Assembly: GCA_036563485.1 (NCBI GenBank)
Contig: DATCMI010000001.1
Coordinates: 1,303,501-1,367,500 of the forward strand
From: Sphingomicrobium sp.
Lineage (GTDB): Bacteria; Pseudomonadota; Alphaproteobacteria; Sphingomonadales; Sphingomonadaceae
Length of the DNA stretch: 64,000 bases
Direction of reading: 5' to 3'
Positions 43,401 through 52,501 of the stretch are shown here, piece after piece (positions within the stretch are counted from its first letter, which is position 1; every line of letters starts with the position of its first letter). The position numbers were made by a program, and so were the translations under genes. The notes under the pieces are model-generated. The model saw only the letters and a program-made list of their open reading frames with translations, was not told where the DNA came from and did no database searches.

Positions 43401-43835
43401 AACAAGCGCGTGAACCTGTCGGCCAGGTACAACCTGACCGTTCCGGCGACGGGCCTTGGCGTGACGCTTCGTGCGGACGTGTTCAACGTCTTCAACAGCC
43501 GTCCGGTCCTGTACCGCAGTGAAATCGGTGAACTGGCGCCTGCCGACACGGATCCGGTGACCGGTCTGCCGACCGTCTTCACTCCGGCGCCGAACTACGG
43601 TCAGCCGCGTGTCTACGGTTCGCCGCGTTACGTCCGCCTCGGCCTCGACGTCGGCTTCGGTGGTCCGGCTCCGGTGGTTCCGGTTGCTCCGGTGATCGCA
43701 CCGCCGCCGCCGCCGCCGGCAGCTCCGGCGACGATCACCTGCCCCGACGGGCTCGTGATCCTGGCGAACCAGCAGTGCCCGGTGGCTCCGCCGCCGCCGC
43801 CGCCGCCGGCTCCGGCTCCGGAGCGTGGCCAGTAA
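40491..43835 (+). CDS. Oar-like TonB-dependent receptor with proline-rich C-terminal tail
   Basis: 1114 residues from ATG 40491, GGAGAG just upstream. Signal peptide to about residue 35 (AAAPAAAQ). Next a carboxypeptidase-regulatory-like domain (GLTGTVTNASGAPVAGAAVT), a TonB box-like EGGIVVTGRR near 147-156, the plug (YYINGLNITNFDNYLGSAEV), and a 22-strand-type barrel. The barrel's last strand (YVRLGLDVGF) should end the protein, but about 58 residues follow, with poly-Pro runs and two Cys (in TITCPDG and QQCPV). Such tails are seen in some sphingomonad receptors. Substrate unknown; sulfotransferase gene convergent next door. Confidence 0.9.
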   Translation: MKKSILRASAGFQALALMGAGVTAGFIAAAPAAAQDYTSGGLTGTVTNASGAPVAGAAVTVRSLATGTTVNATTNAQGQFTVNQLAAGSYDVTVNAAGSRSFTATAVDVQPGRTTSIPVALASGAAAEGGIVVTGRRIQAFTGTTTGRTVDVSELVKTVPVGRTLADVTLLAPGTVQGDTSFTSAGQPLVSIGGSSVAENAYYINGLNITNFDNYLGSAEVPFDFYKTVEVKSGGYPAEFGRATGGIINATSKSGTNDITGGLHLNWAPDRFRSNGKDLLNCAENDAGTIECNPYTRRSEDKASSLSATVELGGPIIRDRLFAYGLVEMRRTFQRTINVLNEQATEDRSSDPFWGAKIDAFPIDGQHLEFTIFDTRKTVRREIRDWTDSEDGGLLGPIVSSRNLNYGGVNWVGKYTGRFTNWLTLSAAYGRNRDRFDTPGLDEGSTAPYIANGTTGTLFGIPSGGLATGQTTTIVDQPYETERKFLRGDADINVDFFGSHRFRVGFDREKNTLNHFAVRPGAGVLCTVGFLTAEACNANGGNAGAALIFRPAQTTGANAGRPIVEVNYYNSGGEFQSVNTAYYLQDEWKTPLQGLTLNLGVRRDDFVVNNPEGDTFISLKKNYAPRIGFTYDAFPSMRGQFFGSYGTYYLPIASNTAFRATSAEYYIRERYYVDALDANGLPILGPQVTNVGSYQNPNCALPIVPQSSGAFCNQTGNGEPKDPTFYLSQDLKPTKVAEWILGYRQKLGDFNVGVAFTNRSTKNLNEDASFDQAIINYCEANGIAGCADYYTTGSHQFAIANVGKDVTLVIDGGPLDGQTITIPAALTGYPKAKRTYRALDFTFDRPWDGRWSLGGSYSLSWSKGNSEGFVNSDTGQDDAGVLADWDFPGFMDYSYGYLPSDRRHKIKLFGAFAPIPQLILGANVQIESPRSLSCFGWHPTDYFANNYAAAYNHYCNGQPSPRGTAQKSDWNKRVNLSARYNLTVPATGLGVTLRADVFNVFNSRPVLYRSEIGELAPADTDPVTGLPTVFTPAPNYGQPRVYGSPRYVRLGLDVGFGGPAPVVPVAPVIAPPPPPPAAPATITCPDGLVILANQQCPVAPPPPPPPAPAPERGQ

Positions 43836-43877
43836 GGCCAGCTGTCTCGCGCAAGCGAACAGTTGTGAAAAAGGGAA

Positions 43878-43910
43878 GGGTCGCTCCGCTGGAGCGGCCC
43901 TTTTCTGTTT
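43878..43910 (+). terminator. Rho-independent terminator of the TonB receptor gene
   Basis: GGGTCGCTCC (43878-43887) pairs with GGAGCGGCCC (43891-43900), loop GCT, followed by TTTTCTGTTT. Starts 43 nt past the stop. Confidence 0.88.
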
Positions 43911-43987
43911 GGGGGTAAGGTCACGACGCCGGCGCAAGCGACGGACGAGCGTCCGCTCAGGCCCGCACGAATTCAACGAAAGGTGGT

Positions 43988-44007
43988 CTCGGCCCGGTGG
44001 GGCCGAG
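43988..44007 (-). terminator. Hairpin after the sulfotransferase gene
   Basis: CTCGGCCC (43988-43995) and GGGCCGAG (44000-44007), loop GGTG, 4 nt past the sulfotransferase stop on the minus strand. Only a short T-run follows, so termination is plausible but weak. Confidence 0.45.
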
Positions 44008-44011
44008 CCGA

Positions 44012-45514
44012 TCAGGCGGCCGAGGCCAGTTCCTTGGCGAGACGATCGCTAGTCGTCTCGTAAGCGCGCCAGAAGTCGCCCATCCAGGGCGCATAGGGCT
44101 CGGCCTGGCCGATCGCCTTCGTCGTGATCGGCTGCCGAACCTGCTGCAGGCTGGCGGTCCGCACTGCGCGCTTCTTGGTGTGGAACTGCTCCATTGCGTC
44201 TTCCCACGGGAGCCCGGCATGCGACGCAATCCGACGGATCATCGGAGACGGATCGTGGACGAGCTCCTGATAGTCGACGGCAAGGATGCCGTCGCCAAGA
44301 ACCTTGGACCAGTGGGTGAAGAGGGCATCTTCGACTGCGAAGAAATGCCCCATGTCCGCAAAACGCCAGCACCAGGCGAGCGGCGAGGTGAAGAGGGTTC
44401 GGTAACAAGAGATCGCGACATCCGCGAGGTTGCGCCGCATCCAGATCACCGGGCAGCCCGCAAGCGCATGGCGGATCAGGCCCATGATGTGCGATTGGGT
44501 CAGCGACTTGTCCACCACGAGCGCGTCCGTACGAAAGCGCATTGAAAGCATGCGCTGGTACTGAGCACCGATCGTTCCCCAGGGATCGCTTCCGGCCTCG
44601 GCCTTCCGATCGTAGGCAAGCGCTCCGGCGTAGCGATAATCCAGTGCCGGGATCAGGGCCGCACGCGCGAGATTGACCTCGGCGCCGTCATGCACCTCGC
44701 TATGCGCGACGAGGATCTGCTCGACGAGCGTCGTTCCGCTGCGCGGCAAGCCGTTCACGAAGATGGATGCGCGTGGGCGATATTCGGCGGGTCGAAGCGC
44801 CTCCAGCGCCGCCGGAGTGAATTCCCGGATTGCCGCCACGGCAAAGGCTTCGAGTTGCTGCGGATTGTACTGGGCTTCGCTCCGACGTGCTGCGGCACCG
44901 CGCGAATAACAGTCCATCGCACGCGCGTAGTCGCCGCAGTCGTGGAATGCCTTGCCCAGCCCATATAACAGGCGCGATTGCGCCGAGGGATCGCTGCTCC
45001 GTCCCGCCCGCTCCACCGCCAGCATCTGGTCGATCCAGTCCGGGTGCTTGCTCATGTTGGTAATGGTGCTGAGCGAGAACCAGCCCTGGGCCGCGAGCTC
45101 GGGATCCTGGACTACCCGCAAGTGAAGCGCCGTCGCTGCTTCGAAATCGCCATCCTGGGCAGCCATCTGCCCCCTGACGTGAAGCACGGCCGGGTGGTAG
45201 GCGACTTGGTTGCCGAGCCGCGTAATCTCCTTTTCGACCACGTCGGTGCGGCCGAAGATCGTCAGATCCTTCCAATAATCGAGCTGGCGCGAAAGCATCA
45301 GGGGCGCAGTGGCGGCATATTTCCGCATCGCTTCGACCGCGAGTTCGATCTCGCCGATCTGCCCGCAAAGCTTGCCGATGCTCTTCCACTGAGCGCCGGT
45401 CGGCGGGCCCTTGTGCACCGCCTCCGCGATCAGGGCTGCAGCCTCGTCGCGCTCCCCGACCCGCAGCCGGCCAAGCGCCGCAAGGACCTTTTGCTTAACC
45501 TCGTCTTCCGTCAT
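44012..45514 (-). CDS. TPR-containing sulfotransferase
   Basis: 500 residues. Residues about 1-230 are helical repeats of TPR type (GDFEAATALHLRVVQDPELA; YGLGKAFHDCGDYARAMDCY). The sulfotransferase domain follows, with the PAPS 5'-phosphosulfate loop GLPRSGTTLVEQ (255-266) and the 3'-phosphate-binding region MRRNLADVAISCYRTLF. It moves sulfate from PAPS to an unknown acceptor, small molecule or protein. Such genes are often beside TonB receptors in sphingomonads and Caulobacter; here they converge. ATG start. Confidence 0.85.
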   Translation of the reverse strand: MTEDEVKQKVLAALGRLRVGERDEAAALIAEAVHKGPPTGAQWKSIGKLCGQIGEIELAVEAMRKYAATAPLMLSRQLDYWKDLTIFGRTDVVEKEITRLGNQVAYHPAVLHVRGQMAAQDGDFEAATALHLRVVQDPELAAQGWFSLSTITNMSKHPDWIDQMLAVERAGRSSDPSAQSRLLYGLGKAFHDCGDYARAMDCYSRGAAARRSEAQYNPQQLEAFAVAAIREFTPAALEALRPAEYRPRASIFVNGLPRSGTTLVEQILVAHSEVHDGAEVNLARAALIPALDYRYAGALAYDRKAEAGSDPWGTIGAQYQRMLSMRFRTDALVVDKSLTQSHIMGLIRHALAGCPVIWMRRNLADVAISCYRTLFTSPLAWCWRFADMGHFFAVEDALFTHWSKVLGDGILAVDYQELVHDPSPMIRRIASHAGLPWEDAMEQFHTKKRAVRTASLQQVRQPITTKAIGQAEPYAPWMGDFWRAYETTSDRLAKELASAA

Positions 45515-45575
45515 CGCCGGGCTATTGCCGTATCGGCCGAGCGGCGTCCATTCGCCTCTGCTTAGCCGATGTGCG

Positions 45576-48185
45576 TCAAGCGGCCGCGGACACCGATCCA
45601 GCTTCCGTCGCGGGCGTCAGCACCAATTGCCCGTCACCCTCGTCGACGTGAACAGTCGATCCATCCCCGACTTTGCCGGACAATATCTTGTCGGCCAGCG
45701 GGTCCTGCAGATATTTCTGCACTGCGCGCTTGAGCGGCCTTGCGCCATAGACCGGGTCATAGCCGACGCGCCCGAGCCAGGCGCGCGCCGCATCGGTGAG
45801 GTCAAGCGTGATCTTGCGATCTTCGAGCAGCTTCTGGAGCCGGGCGACCTGGATATCGACGATCGGCCCCATGTGCCCCGCGCTCAAGCGGTGGAAGAGG
45901 ATGATCTCGTCCAGGCGGTTGAGGAACTCGGGCCGGAAATGGCCGCGGACGACCTCCATCACCTGGTTCTCGGCCTTTTCGACCGGCTCGTCCTCGCCCA
46001 GCGCGGCCAGATATTGCGAGCCGAGGTTCGAGGTCAGGATGATGATGGTGTTGGTGAAGTCTACCGTGCGGCCCTGGCCGTCAGTGAGGCGACCGTCGTC
46101 GAGCACCTGGAGGAGCACGTTGAACACGTCGCCGTGAGCCTTCTCGACCTCGTCGAACAGCACGACCTGGTACGGCCGGCGCCGCACCGCTTCCGTCAGC
46201 ACGCCGCCTTCTTCATAACCGACATAGCCGGGAGGCGCGCCGATCAGCCGCGCGACCGCGTGCTTTTCCATGAACTCCGACATGTCGATGCGGACCATCG
46301 CCGTCGGATCGTCGAACAGGAATTGCGCAAGCGCTTTAGTCAGCTCGGTCTTGCCGACGCCAGTGGGCCCGAGGAACAGGAAGGAGCCGAGCGGGCGGTT
46401 CGGATCCTGGAGGCCGGCCCGGGCACGGCGCACGGCCGCCGACACGGCCTTCACCGCATCTTCCTGGCCGATGACGCGGGCGCCGATCGCCTGCTCCATG
46501 TTGAGCAGCTTCTCGCGCTCGCCTTCCATCATTCGTTCGACCGGAACGCCGGTCCAGCGGCTGACCACGCCGGCTATGTCCTGGTCCGTAACTTCCTCGC
46601 GAAGCATCGCGCCCTTGGTCACCGCCTGCGCTTCGCCAAGCTGCTTCTCGAGCTCCGGGATGCGGCCGTATTGGAGCTCGCCGGCCTTCGCGAGGTCGCC
46701 GTTGCGCTGCGCCTGTTCGAGTTCGATCCGGGCGGCGTCGAGCTGCTCCTTGATCTTGGCTTCGCCGGCGATCTTGTCCTTCTCGGCCTGCCAGCGCTGG
46801 GTCAGCTCCGACGATTGCTGCTCGAGATTCGCAAGCTCTTCCTCCAGCTTGGCGAGCCGGTCCTTCGATGCGCGGTCCTGCTCCTTCTTCAGCGCCTCGC
46901 GCTCGATCTTCAGCTGGATAATTCTCCGGTCGAGGTTCTCGATCTCCTCGGGCTTTGATTCCACTTCCATCCGGATGCGGCTTGCCGCCTCGTCCATCAG
47001 GTCGATCGCCTTGTCCGGCAGGAAGCGGTCCGTGATGTAGCGGTTGCTGAGCGTTGCCGCGGCGACGATCGCCGCATCGGTGATGCGCACGCCGTGGTGA
47101 AGCTCGTACTTTTCCTTCAGCCCGCGCAGGATGGAAATGGTGTCGGGTACCGTCGGTTCGCCGACGAACACCGGTTGGAAACGCCGCTCCAGCGCCGCAT
47201 CCTTCTCGATATATTTGCGATATTCGTCGAGCGTCGTCGCGCCGATGCAGTGCAGCTCGCCGCGCGCGAGGCTCGGCTTCAGGAGGTTGCCGGCGTCCAT
47301 CGCGCCTTCGGCCTTCCCGGCGCCGACCAGCGTATGCATCTCGTCGATGAACAGGATGATCTCGCCGGCAGCCTGCTTCACTTCGTCGAGCACGCCCTTC
47401 AGCCGTTCCTCGAACTCGCCGCGGTACTTCGCGCCGGCGATCAGCGAACCCATGTCGAGACTTAGCAGGCGCTTGTCCTTGATGCCGTCGGGCACGTCGC
47501 CATTGGCGATGCGCAGCGCCAGCCCTTCAGCAATGGCGGTCTTGCCGACGCCGGGCTCGCCGATCAGTACCGGATTGTTCTTGGTGCGCCGCGCAAGCAC
47601 CTGGATCGTGCGGCGGATTTCCTCGTCGCGGCCGATGACCGGGTCGAGCTTGCCCGCCCGCGCCGCCTCCGTCAGGTCGCGGGCATATTTCTTCAGCGCG
47701 TCGTAGCGGTCCTCGGCACCTTGTGTATCGGCCGTGCGGCCGCCGCGCAGCTTCTCGATCGCGGCGTTCAGCGCCTGCGGCGTCGCGCCCGCGCGCCCCA
47801 GCGCCTCGCCGACGTCGCTGCCCGTGGCCAGCGCAAAGGCGAGCAGGATGCGCTCAACCGTGACGTAGCTGTCGCCGGCCTTCTTCGCGACCTGCTCGGC
47901 CTGGTCGAGGATGCGCATCGTATCGCCATCCAGGCCTGGCGCCTGGGTCGCGCCGGTACCCGTCACCGACGGGATCTTCGACACCAGCAGATCGACTTCC
48001 CGCTGCGCGGCCTTGGCGTCGCCGCCCGCGGCGTTGATCAGCCCCGCAGCCATGCCCTGCTCGTCGTCGAGCAGCGCCTTCAGCAAATGCGCCGGAGCAA
48101 TCCGCTGGTGATGCTCACGAACGGCAATCGTTTGCGCTGCCTGAAGGAAGCCGCGCGCGCGGTCGGTGAGCTTTTCGAAATCCAT
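45576..48185 (-). CDS. clpB: ATP-dependent disaggregase ClpB
   Basis: 869 residues, full length. Clp-N repeats (about 1-145), AAA-1 with GEPGVGKTA, the coiled-coil middle domain (about 410-525, [20 protein letters not shown]), AAA-2 with GPTGVGKTE and [10 protein letters not shown], ending in AGSVSAAA. With DnaK it resolves protein aggregates after heat stress. ATG start with TTAGGA 5 nt upstream. A heat-shock-like promoter is upstream (48217-48244). Confidence 0.97.
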   Translation of the reverse strand: MDFEKLTDRARGFLQAAQTIAVREHHQRIAPAHLLKALLDDEQGMAAGLINAAGGDAKAAQREVDLLVSKIPSVTGTGATQAPGLDGDTMRILDQAEQVAKKAGDSYVTVERILLAFALATGSDVGEALGRAGATPQALNAAIEKLRGGRTADTQGAEDRYDALKKYARDLTEAARAGKLDPVIGRDEEIRRTIQVLARRTKNNPVLIGEPGVGKTAIAEGLALRIANGDVPDGIKDKRLLSLDMGSLIAGAKYRGEFEERLKGVLDEVKQAAGEIILFIDEMHTLVGAGKAEGAMDAGNLLKPSLARGELHCIGATTLDEYRKYIEKDAALERRFQPVFVGEPTVPDTISILRGLKEKYELHHGVRITDAAIVAAATLSNRYITDRFLPDKAIDLMDEAASRIRMEVESKPEEIENLDRRIIQLKIEREALKKEQDRASKDRLAKLEEELANLEQQSSELTQRWQAEKDKIAGEAKIKEQLDAARIELEQAQRNGDLAKAGELQYGRIPELEKQLGEAQAVTKGAMLREEVTDQDIAGVVSRWTGVPVERMMEGEREKLLNMEQAIGARVIGQEDAVKAVSAAVRRARAGLQDPNRPLGSFLFLGPTGVGKTELTKALAQFLFDDPTAMVRIDMSEFMEKHAVARLIGAPPGYVGYEEGGVLTEAVRRRPYQVVLFDEVEKAHGDVFNVLLQVLDDGRLTDGQGRTVDFTNTIIILTSNLGSQYLAALGEDEPVEKAENQVMEVVRGHFRPEFLNRLDEIILFHRLSAGHMGPIVDIQVARLQKLLEDRKITLDLTDAARAWLGRVGYDPVYGARPLKRAVQKYLQDPLADKILSGKVGDGSTVHVDEGDGQLVLTPATEAGSVSAAA

Positions 48186-48216
48186 CTGGTCCTAACCCCT
48201 CTTGCTACTCACCGGC

Positions 48217-48244
48217 ATGTAGTGTTGCACATTAGCAACACAAG
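48217..48244 (-). promoter_or_regulatory. RpoH-like clpB promoter with a dyad in its spacer
   Basis: On the minus strand CTTG (complement of 48241-48244), 18 nt, then CTACAT (complement of 48217-48222). Alphaproteobacterial RpoH promoters have CTTG, 17-18 nt, CYTATNT. The spacer is filled by a perfect inverted repeat, GTGTTGC and GCAACAC separated by 6 nt (48222-48241). Transcription would start about 27 nt before the ATG. An outer pair ACCCCTTG with CAAGAGGGGT also exists in the leader. Confidence 0.5.
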
Positions 48245-48254
48245 GGGTCAGGCG

Positions 48255-49862
48255 TCAGGGCTTCGGCGCCTTCGGCTGATCCTTCGCGAACTTGTCGCCA
48301 AAATAGCTGCCCTGGTACCAGCGCGGCGCCTCTGGGGCATCGGCCAGCTCCCGGCCGATCAGGTAATTGATCCGGGCGAACTTCGCCGCGGCCTGCCAGT
48401 CGAAGGGCAGGGTCACCTCGTCGCTGACGCGGTGATAATGATTGGCGATGAAGTCCTGGAAGGCGGCCTTGCCCGGTCCGGCCCAGCCGGTCGCAAGGTA
48501 CACCGCGGGGATGCCCTTCTCGACGAACATATAGTGGTCCGAACGAGTGAAGAGGCCTTCCTCCGGCACTGGGTCCGGCGAGAGTTTGACGCCGGCCGAG
48601 GCGACCGCCCGGTCGACCGTCGCGCCCATGGTGGAATGCTCGGCGCCGAATGCGATCATGTCCTGGAAGTCGTAGGTCAGGATCGGCATGTCGAGATTGA
48701 CGACGCCGACTACCTTGCGGTCCTTGCCCACGGGATAGTGCGCCAGATATTCGGCGCCGAGCAGGCCGTCTTCCTCGGCCGTCAACGCCGCGAACATGAT
48801 CGTCCGCTTCGGCCGCTTTCCGCTGTCGACGAACGCGCGAGCCGCCTCCAGCATGGCTGCCACCCCCGACGCATTGTCCATCGCGCCGTTCATGATCGTG
48901 TCGCCTTTGTCGGCTTTGACGATGCCGTCGTGGTCGAGGTGGGCGGTGAACAGGATCACTTCCTTGGCGAGGTTCGGATCGCTTCCGGGGATCAGGCCGA
49001 CGACGTTGGGGCTGGTCATGTTGGCAACGCTGCTCTGCCGCTGGAATCGGATCTTGCCGGGGATCGCGAAGCCCTTCGGCCGGAATGCCGTATCCTCGAT
49101 CGCCTTGTAGAGCGCGTCCACCTTCATCGGCGCATTCGCAAACAGCGCGGCCGACGCCGCCGGACCGAGCGCCCCGCCGACTTTGAGCGACGGCGCGATC
49201 ACGTTCGGCTTCCCGTCCGGATGTACCCAGCGCAGGCGAGGAACGCTGCCATATTCGCGCATCCGCTCCCACGCGAGTTGCTTCATGGAAGCCGGCGTGA
49301 CGATGCCGATGGTTCCGATGGCGCCCTTCGACTCGGCGAGCCGCGAGCGATTGTCAGCAAGGTCGGCGACGACATCGCTCGGCGCGCCGGTCGGAAGGCT
49401 GCTGAGCAGCGCAACAACTTTGCCGCGGACGTCGAGGCCGCGATAATCGTCGAAGCCGTAGCGGTTGTCCTCCATCCCATAGCCGACGAACACGACCTCA
49501 GCTTCGAGATCCTGGTTCGGGAAAATGCTGGTGCCCGAAAGCACGACGTCCTGGCCGTTGAGGAAGGGCTTGCCGCCGATCGTGATGGCGTTGGTGGCGT
49601 ACGGCTTGATCGACGCAAGCACGAACGGCACCTGCTGATAGTAGCTCGCGCCGTTGGCCGGCTTGAGGCCGAGCGAGGCGTAGCGGTTCGCAACATAGGC
49701 CGCCGCGATATTGTAGCCGCGCTCCCCGGTGTTGCGGCCCTCGAGCAGGTCATCGGCAAGGAAGCTGACGTCGGCGCGGATCCGCTCTGGCGAAAAGGTC
49801 TGCGCGGCGGCAGGCCCGCTTGCGAGCGCGAGTGCCAGCAGTGCAAGGCTATGCGATTTCAT
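48255..49862 (-). CDS. Secreted M28 family zinc aminopeptidase
   Basis: 535 residues from ATG 49862; upstream frame is not coding. Signal peptide to about residue 20 (ASGPAAAQ). PA domain in the first half (VVFVGYGMEDNRYGFDDYRG). The M28 zinc site: TAHLDHDG, AMDNASGVAAMLE (bridging Asp), TAEEDGLLGAEY (catalytic Glu and Glu ligand), NLDMPIL and NYHRVSDE with the last His. Periplasmic or secreted peptidase. Directly upstream of clpB on the same strand but with a promoter between. Confidence 0.9.
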   Translation of the reverse strand: MKSHSLALLALALASGPAAAQTFSPERIRADVSFLADDLLEGRNTGERGYNIAAAYVANRYASLGLKPANGASYYQQVPFVLASIKPYATNAITIGGKPFLNGQDVVLSGTSIFPNQDLEAEVVFVGYGMEDNRYGFDDYRGLDVRGKVVALLSSLPTGAPSDVVADLADNRSRLAESKGAIGTIGIVTPASMKQLAWERMREYGSVPRLRWVHPDGKPNVIAPSLKVGGALGPAASAALFANAPMKVDALYKAIEDTAFRPKGFAIPGKIRFQRQSSVANMTSPNVVGLIPGSDPNLAKEVILFTAHLDHDGIVKADKGDTIMNGAMDNASGVAAMLEAARAFVDSGKRPKRTIMFAALTAEEDGLLGAEYLAHYPVGKDRKVVGVVNLDMPILTYDFQDMIAFGAEHSTMGATVDRAVASAGVKLSPDPVPEEGLFTRSDHYMFVEKGIPAVYLATGWAGPGKAAFQDFIANHYHRVSDEVTLPFDWQAAAKFARINYLIGRELADAPEAPRWYQGSYFGDKFAKDQPKAPKP

Positions 49863-49920
49863 CGGATGTCCCCCAAGCAACAGGCGCAGACGATGCGCCA
49901 GATACCGCTTGGGGACAATC

Positions 49921-50694
49921 CTATTGCGGATTGCCGCGTTCGGGCGCGGGGGGCGGCGATGCTGTTGCGGCGGGCTGGGGCAATGCAGTCGACGGGGCGG
50001 GCGTGAGCGGCCGGCCGATCGAATTGGCATCCTCGACATGGACGATCGGCGGGCATTCCGCCGCAACAGCCGGGTCCATGTTCCAGCGGCGGAACTTGGT
50101 GCTGTCGACGTGGAAGCGAACGAAGGCATAGAAGCCGAGCCCGGCCCGATAGCGGGACCCATGCTTGTTATGGTCGCTGCACAACGCGCGCATCAACGTT
50201 ACCCGCTGAATCGGGCGCAGCGGCACCATGTCGATAGCGCTGTCCAGCTTGTGCGCACTTTCGACCGCGCCGCCGGCGCAGACGTTCAGCTGCGGGTTGC
50301 GATACACGGAAACCGCTTCGACGGGCCCGATCGCCGGCACGACGAAGTCCCGAACGTAGCGCAGCGTGTTGACGATGTTAGGCCATTCGCTGGACGGCGG
50401 CACTTCGAACGGCTGGGCGCCGCAGTCGCGCCATGAGGTGGCGGTGCGAAGCAGCTGCCAGGTCGGGAGAATCCCGGCGACGCGGCTGGCGCTCAGATAA
50501 TCGTTGAATGCCCTGACCTGCAGAGCGCGCTCGGGCGCGGCGAGGTACCAGGCGCGGTAGCCGGGCTCGTCCTGGCCGACGGTCACGTAGGGCGCGGCGG
50601 GGTTCCACGCACTTGGAACGGGCGGAACGGGACTCTGGCCCGCGGCATGGGCGCTGGAGACCAGCAGCAGGAGAAAGGCGATCAATCGCATCAT
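49921..50694 (-). CDS. Exported M15-like peptidoglycan peptidase
   Basis: 257 residues (start ATG 50694 or 50691). Signal peptide to about residue 18 (LVSSAHAAG). The zinc ligands resemble the D-Ala-D-Ala carboxypeptidase M15 group: ESAHKLDSAIDM with H148 and D155, and VRFHVDS with the final His; ADP-type loop SVYRNPQLNVCAGG. The C-terminus is proline-rich and hydrophilic. Probably a murein amidase or carboxypeptidase. Diverges from the PHA-system gene with 65 bp between. Confidence 0.72.
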   Translation of the reverse strand: MMRLIAFLLLLVSSAHAAGQSPVPPVPSAWNPAAPYVTVGQDEPGYRAWYLAAPERALQVRAFNDYLSASRVAGILPTWQLLRTATSWRDCGAQPFEVPPSSEWPNIVNTLRYVRDFVVPAIGPVEAVSVYRNPQLNVCAGGAVESAHKLDSAIDMVPLRPIQRVTLMRALCSDHNKHGSRYRAGLGFYAFVRFHVDSTKFRRWNMDPAVAAECPPIVHVEDANSIGRPLTPAPSTALPQPAATASPPPAPERGNPQ

Positions 50695-50759
50695 CTTGGA
50701 ATCATAGTCGGTCCCGGCGCCTTGAAAAGCGCTGAACGGCGGCCCACTGTTTGATTTCT

Positions 50760-51077
50760 ATGACACAGCCAATCGACGTCGATCTCCCGCACAGCCTCGG
50801 CAAGGACGAGGCCCGCCGCCGCATCTCCAACAACATCCACAAGCTGCAGGAACATATTCCCGGCGGCGCTCAGGTTCAGTCGGGCTGGACCGGGGACCAG
50901 CTCAACATGGACATCGCTGCGATGGGCCAGGCCGTAACCGCAACCATCGACGTGATGGACAACAAGGTGCACCTGCGCGTGCTTCTGCCCGGTATGCTCG
51001 GCATGTTCTCGGGCATGATCCAGGCCGGGCTGCAGAAGAAGGGCGGCGTCTTGCTCGAGGATCATAGCAAGGGCTGA
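50760..51077 (+). CDS. Polyhydroxyalkanoic acid system family protein
   Basis: 105 residues from ATG 50760 (a TTG three codons upstream is possible). VDLPHSLGKDEARRRISNNI, the W in SGWTGDQLNMDIAAMGQAV and LLPGMLGMFSGMI match a small family named after polyhydroxyalkanoate loci; its role is undefined. No PHA synthase is nearby, so the name should not be over-read. Confidence 0.75.
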   Translation: MTQPIDVDLPHSLGKDEARRRISNNIHKLQEHIPGGAQVQSGWTGDQLNMDIAAMGQAVTATIDVMDNKVHLRVLLPGMLGMFSGMIQAGLQKKGGVLLEDHSKG

Positions 51078-51113
51078 CCGTCGCCGCTAAGCTGGCGCAC
51101 AAAAGGGGGCGTC

Positions 51114-52412
51114 ATGCGGCATTTCGCGATCGTCGGTTCGGGACCTGCAGGCTTCTACACCGCGGAGGCGCTCGAAAAGGCCTATGGCGAAGCCGCGCGG
51201 ATCGACATCATCGACCGCTATCCCGTTCCCTACGGCCTGATCCGCTTCGGCGTCGCGCCCGACCACCAGTCCTTGAAGGCTGTTTCGAAGCGCTACGACA
51301 AGACGGCGGACAGCGCGGGCGTCGATTTCATCGGCAATGTCTGCGTCGGCCGCGATGTCTCGGTCGATGAACTGCTGGAAGTCTATGACGCGGTGATCCT
51401 CGCCACGGGGGCGCCGCACGACCGCAAGCTCGGCATCCCGGGCGAGGATCTTCCGGGCGTCGTCGGTTCGGCCGAATTCGTCGGCTGGTACAACGGTCAC
51501 CCGGACTTCGCGGATCTCGACCCGTTCCTCCATGGCGAAGGTGCGGTCGTCGTTGGCAACGGCAATGTTGCGCTCGACTGCGCGCGCATCCTCTCCAAGA
51601 CCCGCGACGAGTTCGGAGGGTCCGACATCGTCAATCATGCACTGGACGCGCTCGACGGCTCCGCCATCCGCACGATCACCATCCTCGGCCGCCGCGGCCC
51701 GCACCAGATCGCCATGACGCCCAAGGAGCTGGGCGAGCTCGGCCACCTCCATGCCGCGGTGCCGGTCATCGACCCCGCCGATTTCCCGCCAGCCGAAGCC
51801 GACGAGCCGCTCGAGCCGGGCTTGCGCAAGTCCGTCAGCCTGCTGCGCGGCTTCGCGGACCTCGCGCTGGACAAGCCCAAGCGGATGATCTTCGACTTCT
51901 TCGCCAAGCCGCTGCGGGTGGAAGGCGAGGGCAAGGTCGAACGAGTAATCGTCGAGCGCACCGAGCTGGACGAGACAGGCGGCGCTCGCGGCACCGGCGA
52001 GATCTACGAAGTCCCGGCTTCGCTGGTCATCACGGCGATCGGCTATTCCACCGCTCCGATCGAAGGGGTGCCGTTTGCGGGCGGCAAGTTCGTGAACGAG
52101 GCGGGCCGGATCGCCGAGAGGCTCTATGCCGTCGGCTGGGCGCGCCGCGGCCCTAGTGGGACAATCGGCACCAACCGGCCGGACGGCTATGAAGTCGCGG
52201 ACCAGGTCGCGGCCGCATTGCCCGCCGGCGGCAGCGGCGACCGCGAGGGCGCGGAGGGGCTGAAGCGCTTGCTCGCCACCCGCGGCGTGATGCCCACCGA
52301 CTATGAGGATTGGCGAAAGATCGAGGAAACGGAGACCGCCAACGCCCGGCCGGGCAGCCCCCGCGAAAAGTTCGTCCGCCACGAAGACTGGCTGGGCGTC
52401 CTGCAGCGCTGA
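51114..52412 (+). CDS. Ferredoxin/flavodoxin-NADP+ reductase (FprA type)
   Basis: 432 residues. FAIVGSGPAGFYTAE binds FAD; YPVPYGLIRFGVAPDHQ is the diagnostic adrenodoxin-reductase-like segment; VVVGNGNVALDCARIL binds NADPH; GWARRGPSGTIGTN closes the FAD site. Passes electrons between NADPH and a ferredoxin, for example for P450 or Fe-S work. ATG start, 36 bp after the previous gene. Confidence 0.92.
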   Translation: MRHFAIVGSGPAGFYTAEALEKAYGEAARIDIIDRYPVPYGLIRFGVAPDHQSLKAVSKRYDKTADSAGVDFIGNVCVGRDVSVDELLEVYDAVILATGAPHDRKLGIPGEDLPGVVGSAEFVGWYNGHPDFADLDPFLHGEGAVVVGNGNVALDCARILSKTRDEFGGSDIVNHALDALDGSAIRTITILGRRGPHQIAMTPKELGELGHLHAAVPVIDPADFPPAEADEPLEPGLRKSVSLLRGFADLALDKPKRMIFDFFAKPLRVEGEGKVERVIVERTELDETGGARGTGEIYEVPASLVITAIGYSTAPIEGVPFAGGKFVNEAGRIAERLYAVGWARRGPSGTIGTNRPDGYEVADQVAAALPAGGSGDREGAEGLKRLLATRGVMPTDYEDWRKIEETETANARPGSPREKFVRHEDWLGVLQR

Positions 52413-52501
52413 TTCACCGGTTGCGCTAAGCGCCACCCCCATCTATCTAGCCCCCGCCTTGGCTCCCGCCGCGACCTGTCGCGACGATAGCGGGTTCCGG
52501 T

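Noticed and set aside
40488-43976. Long minus-strand open frames across the TonB receptor (515 and 518 codons)
   Set aside because: Low-complexity Arg/Asp/Val translations antisense to a clear gene; no motif or start signal.
50760-51077. Polyhydroxyalkanoate synthesis locus
   Set aside because: Only the small family-named protein is present; no synthase, depolymerase or phasin nearby.
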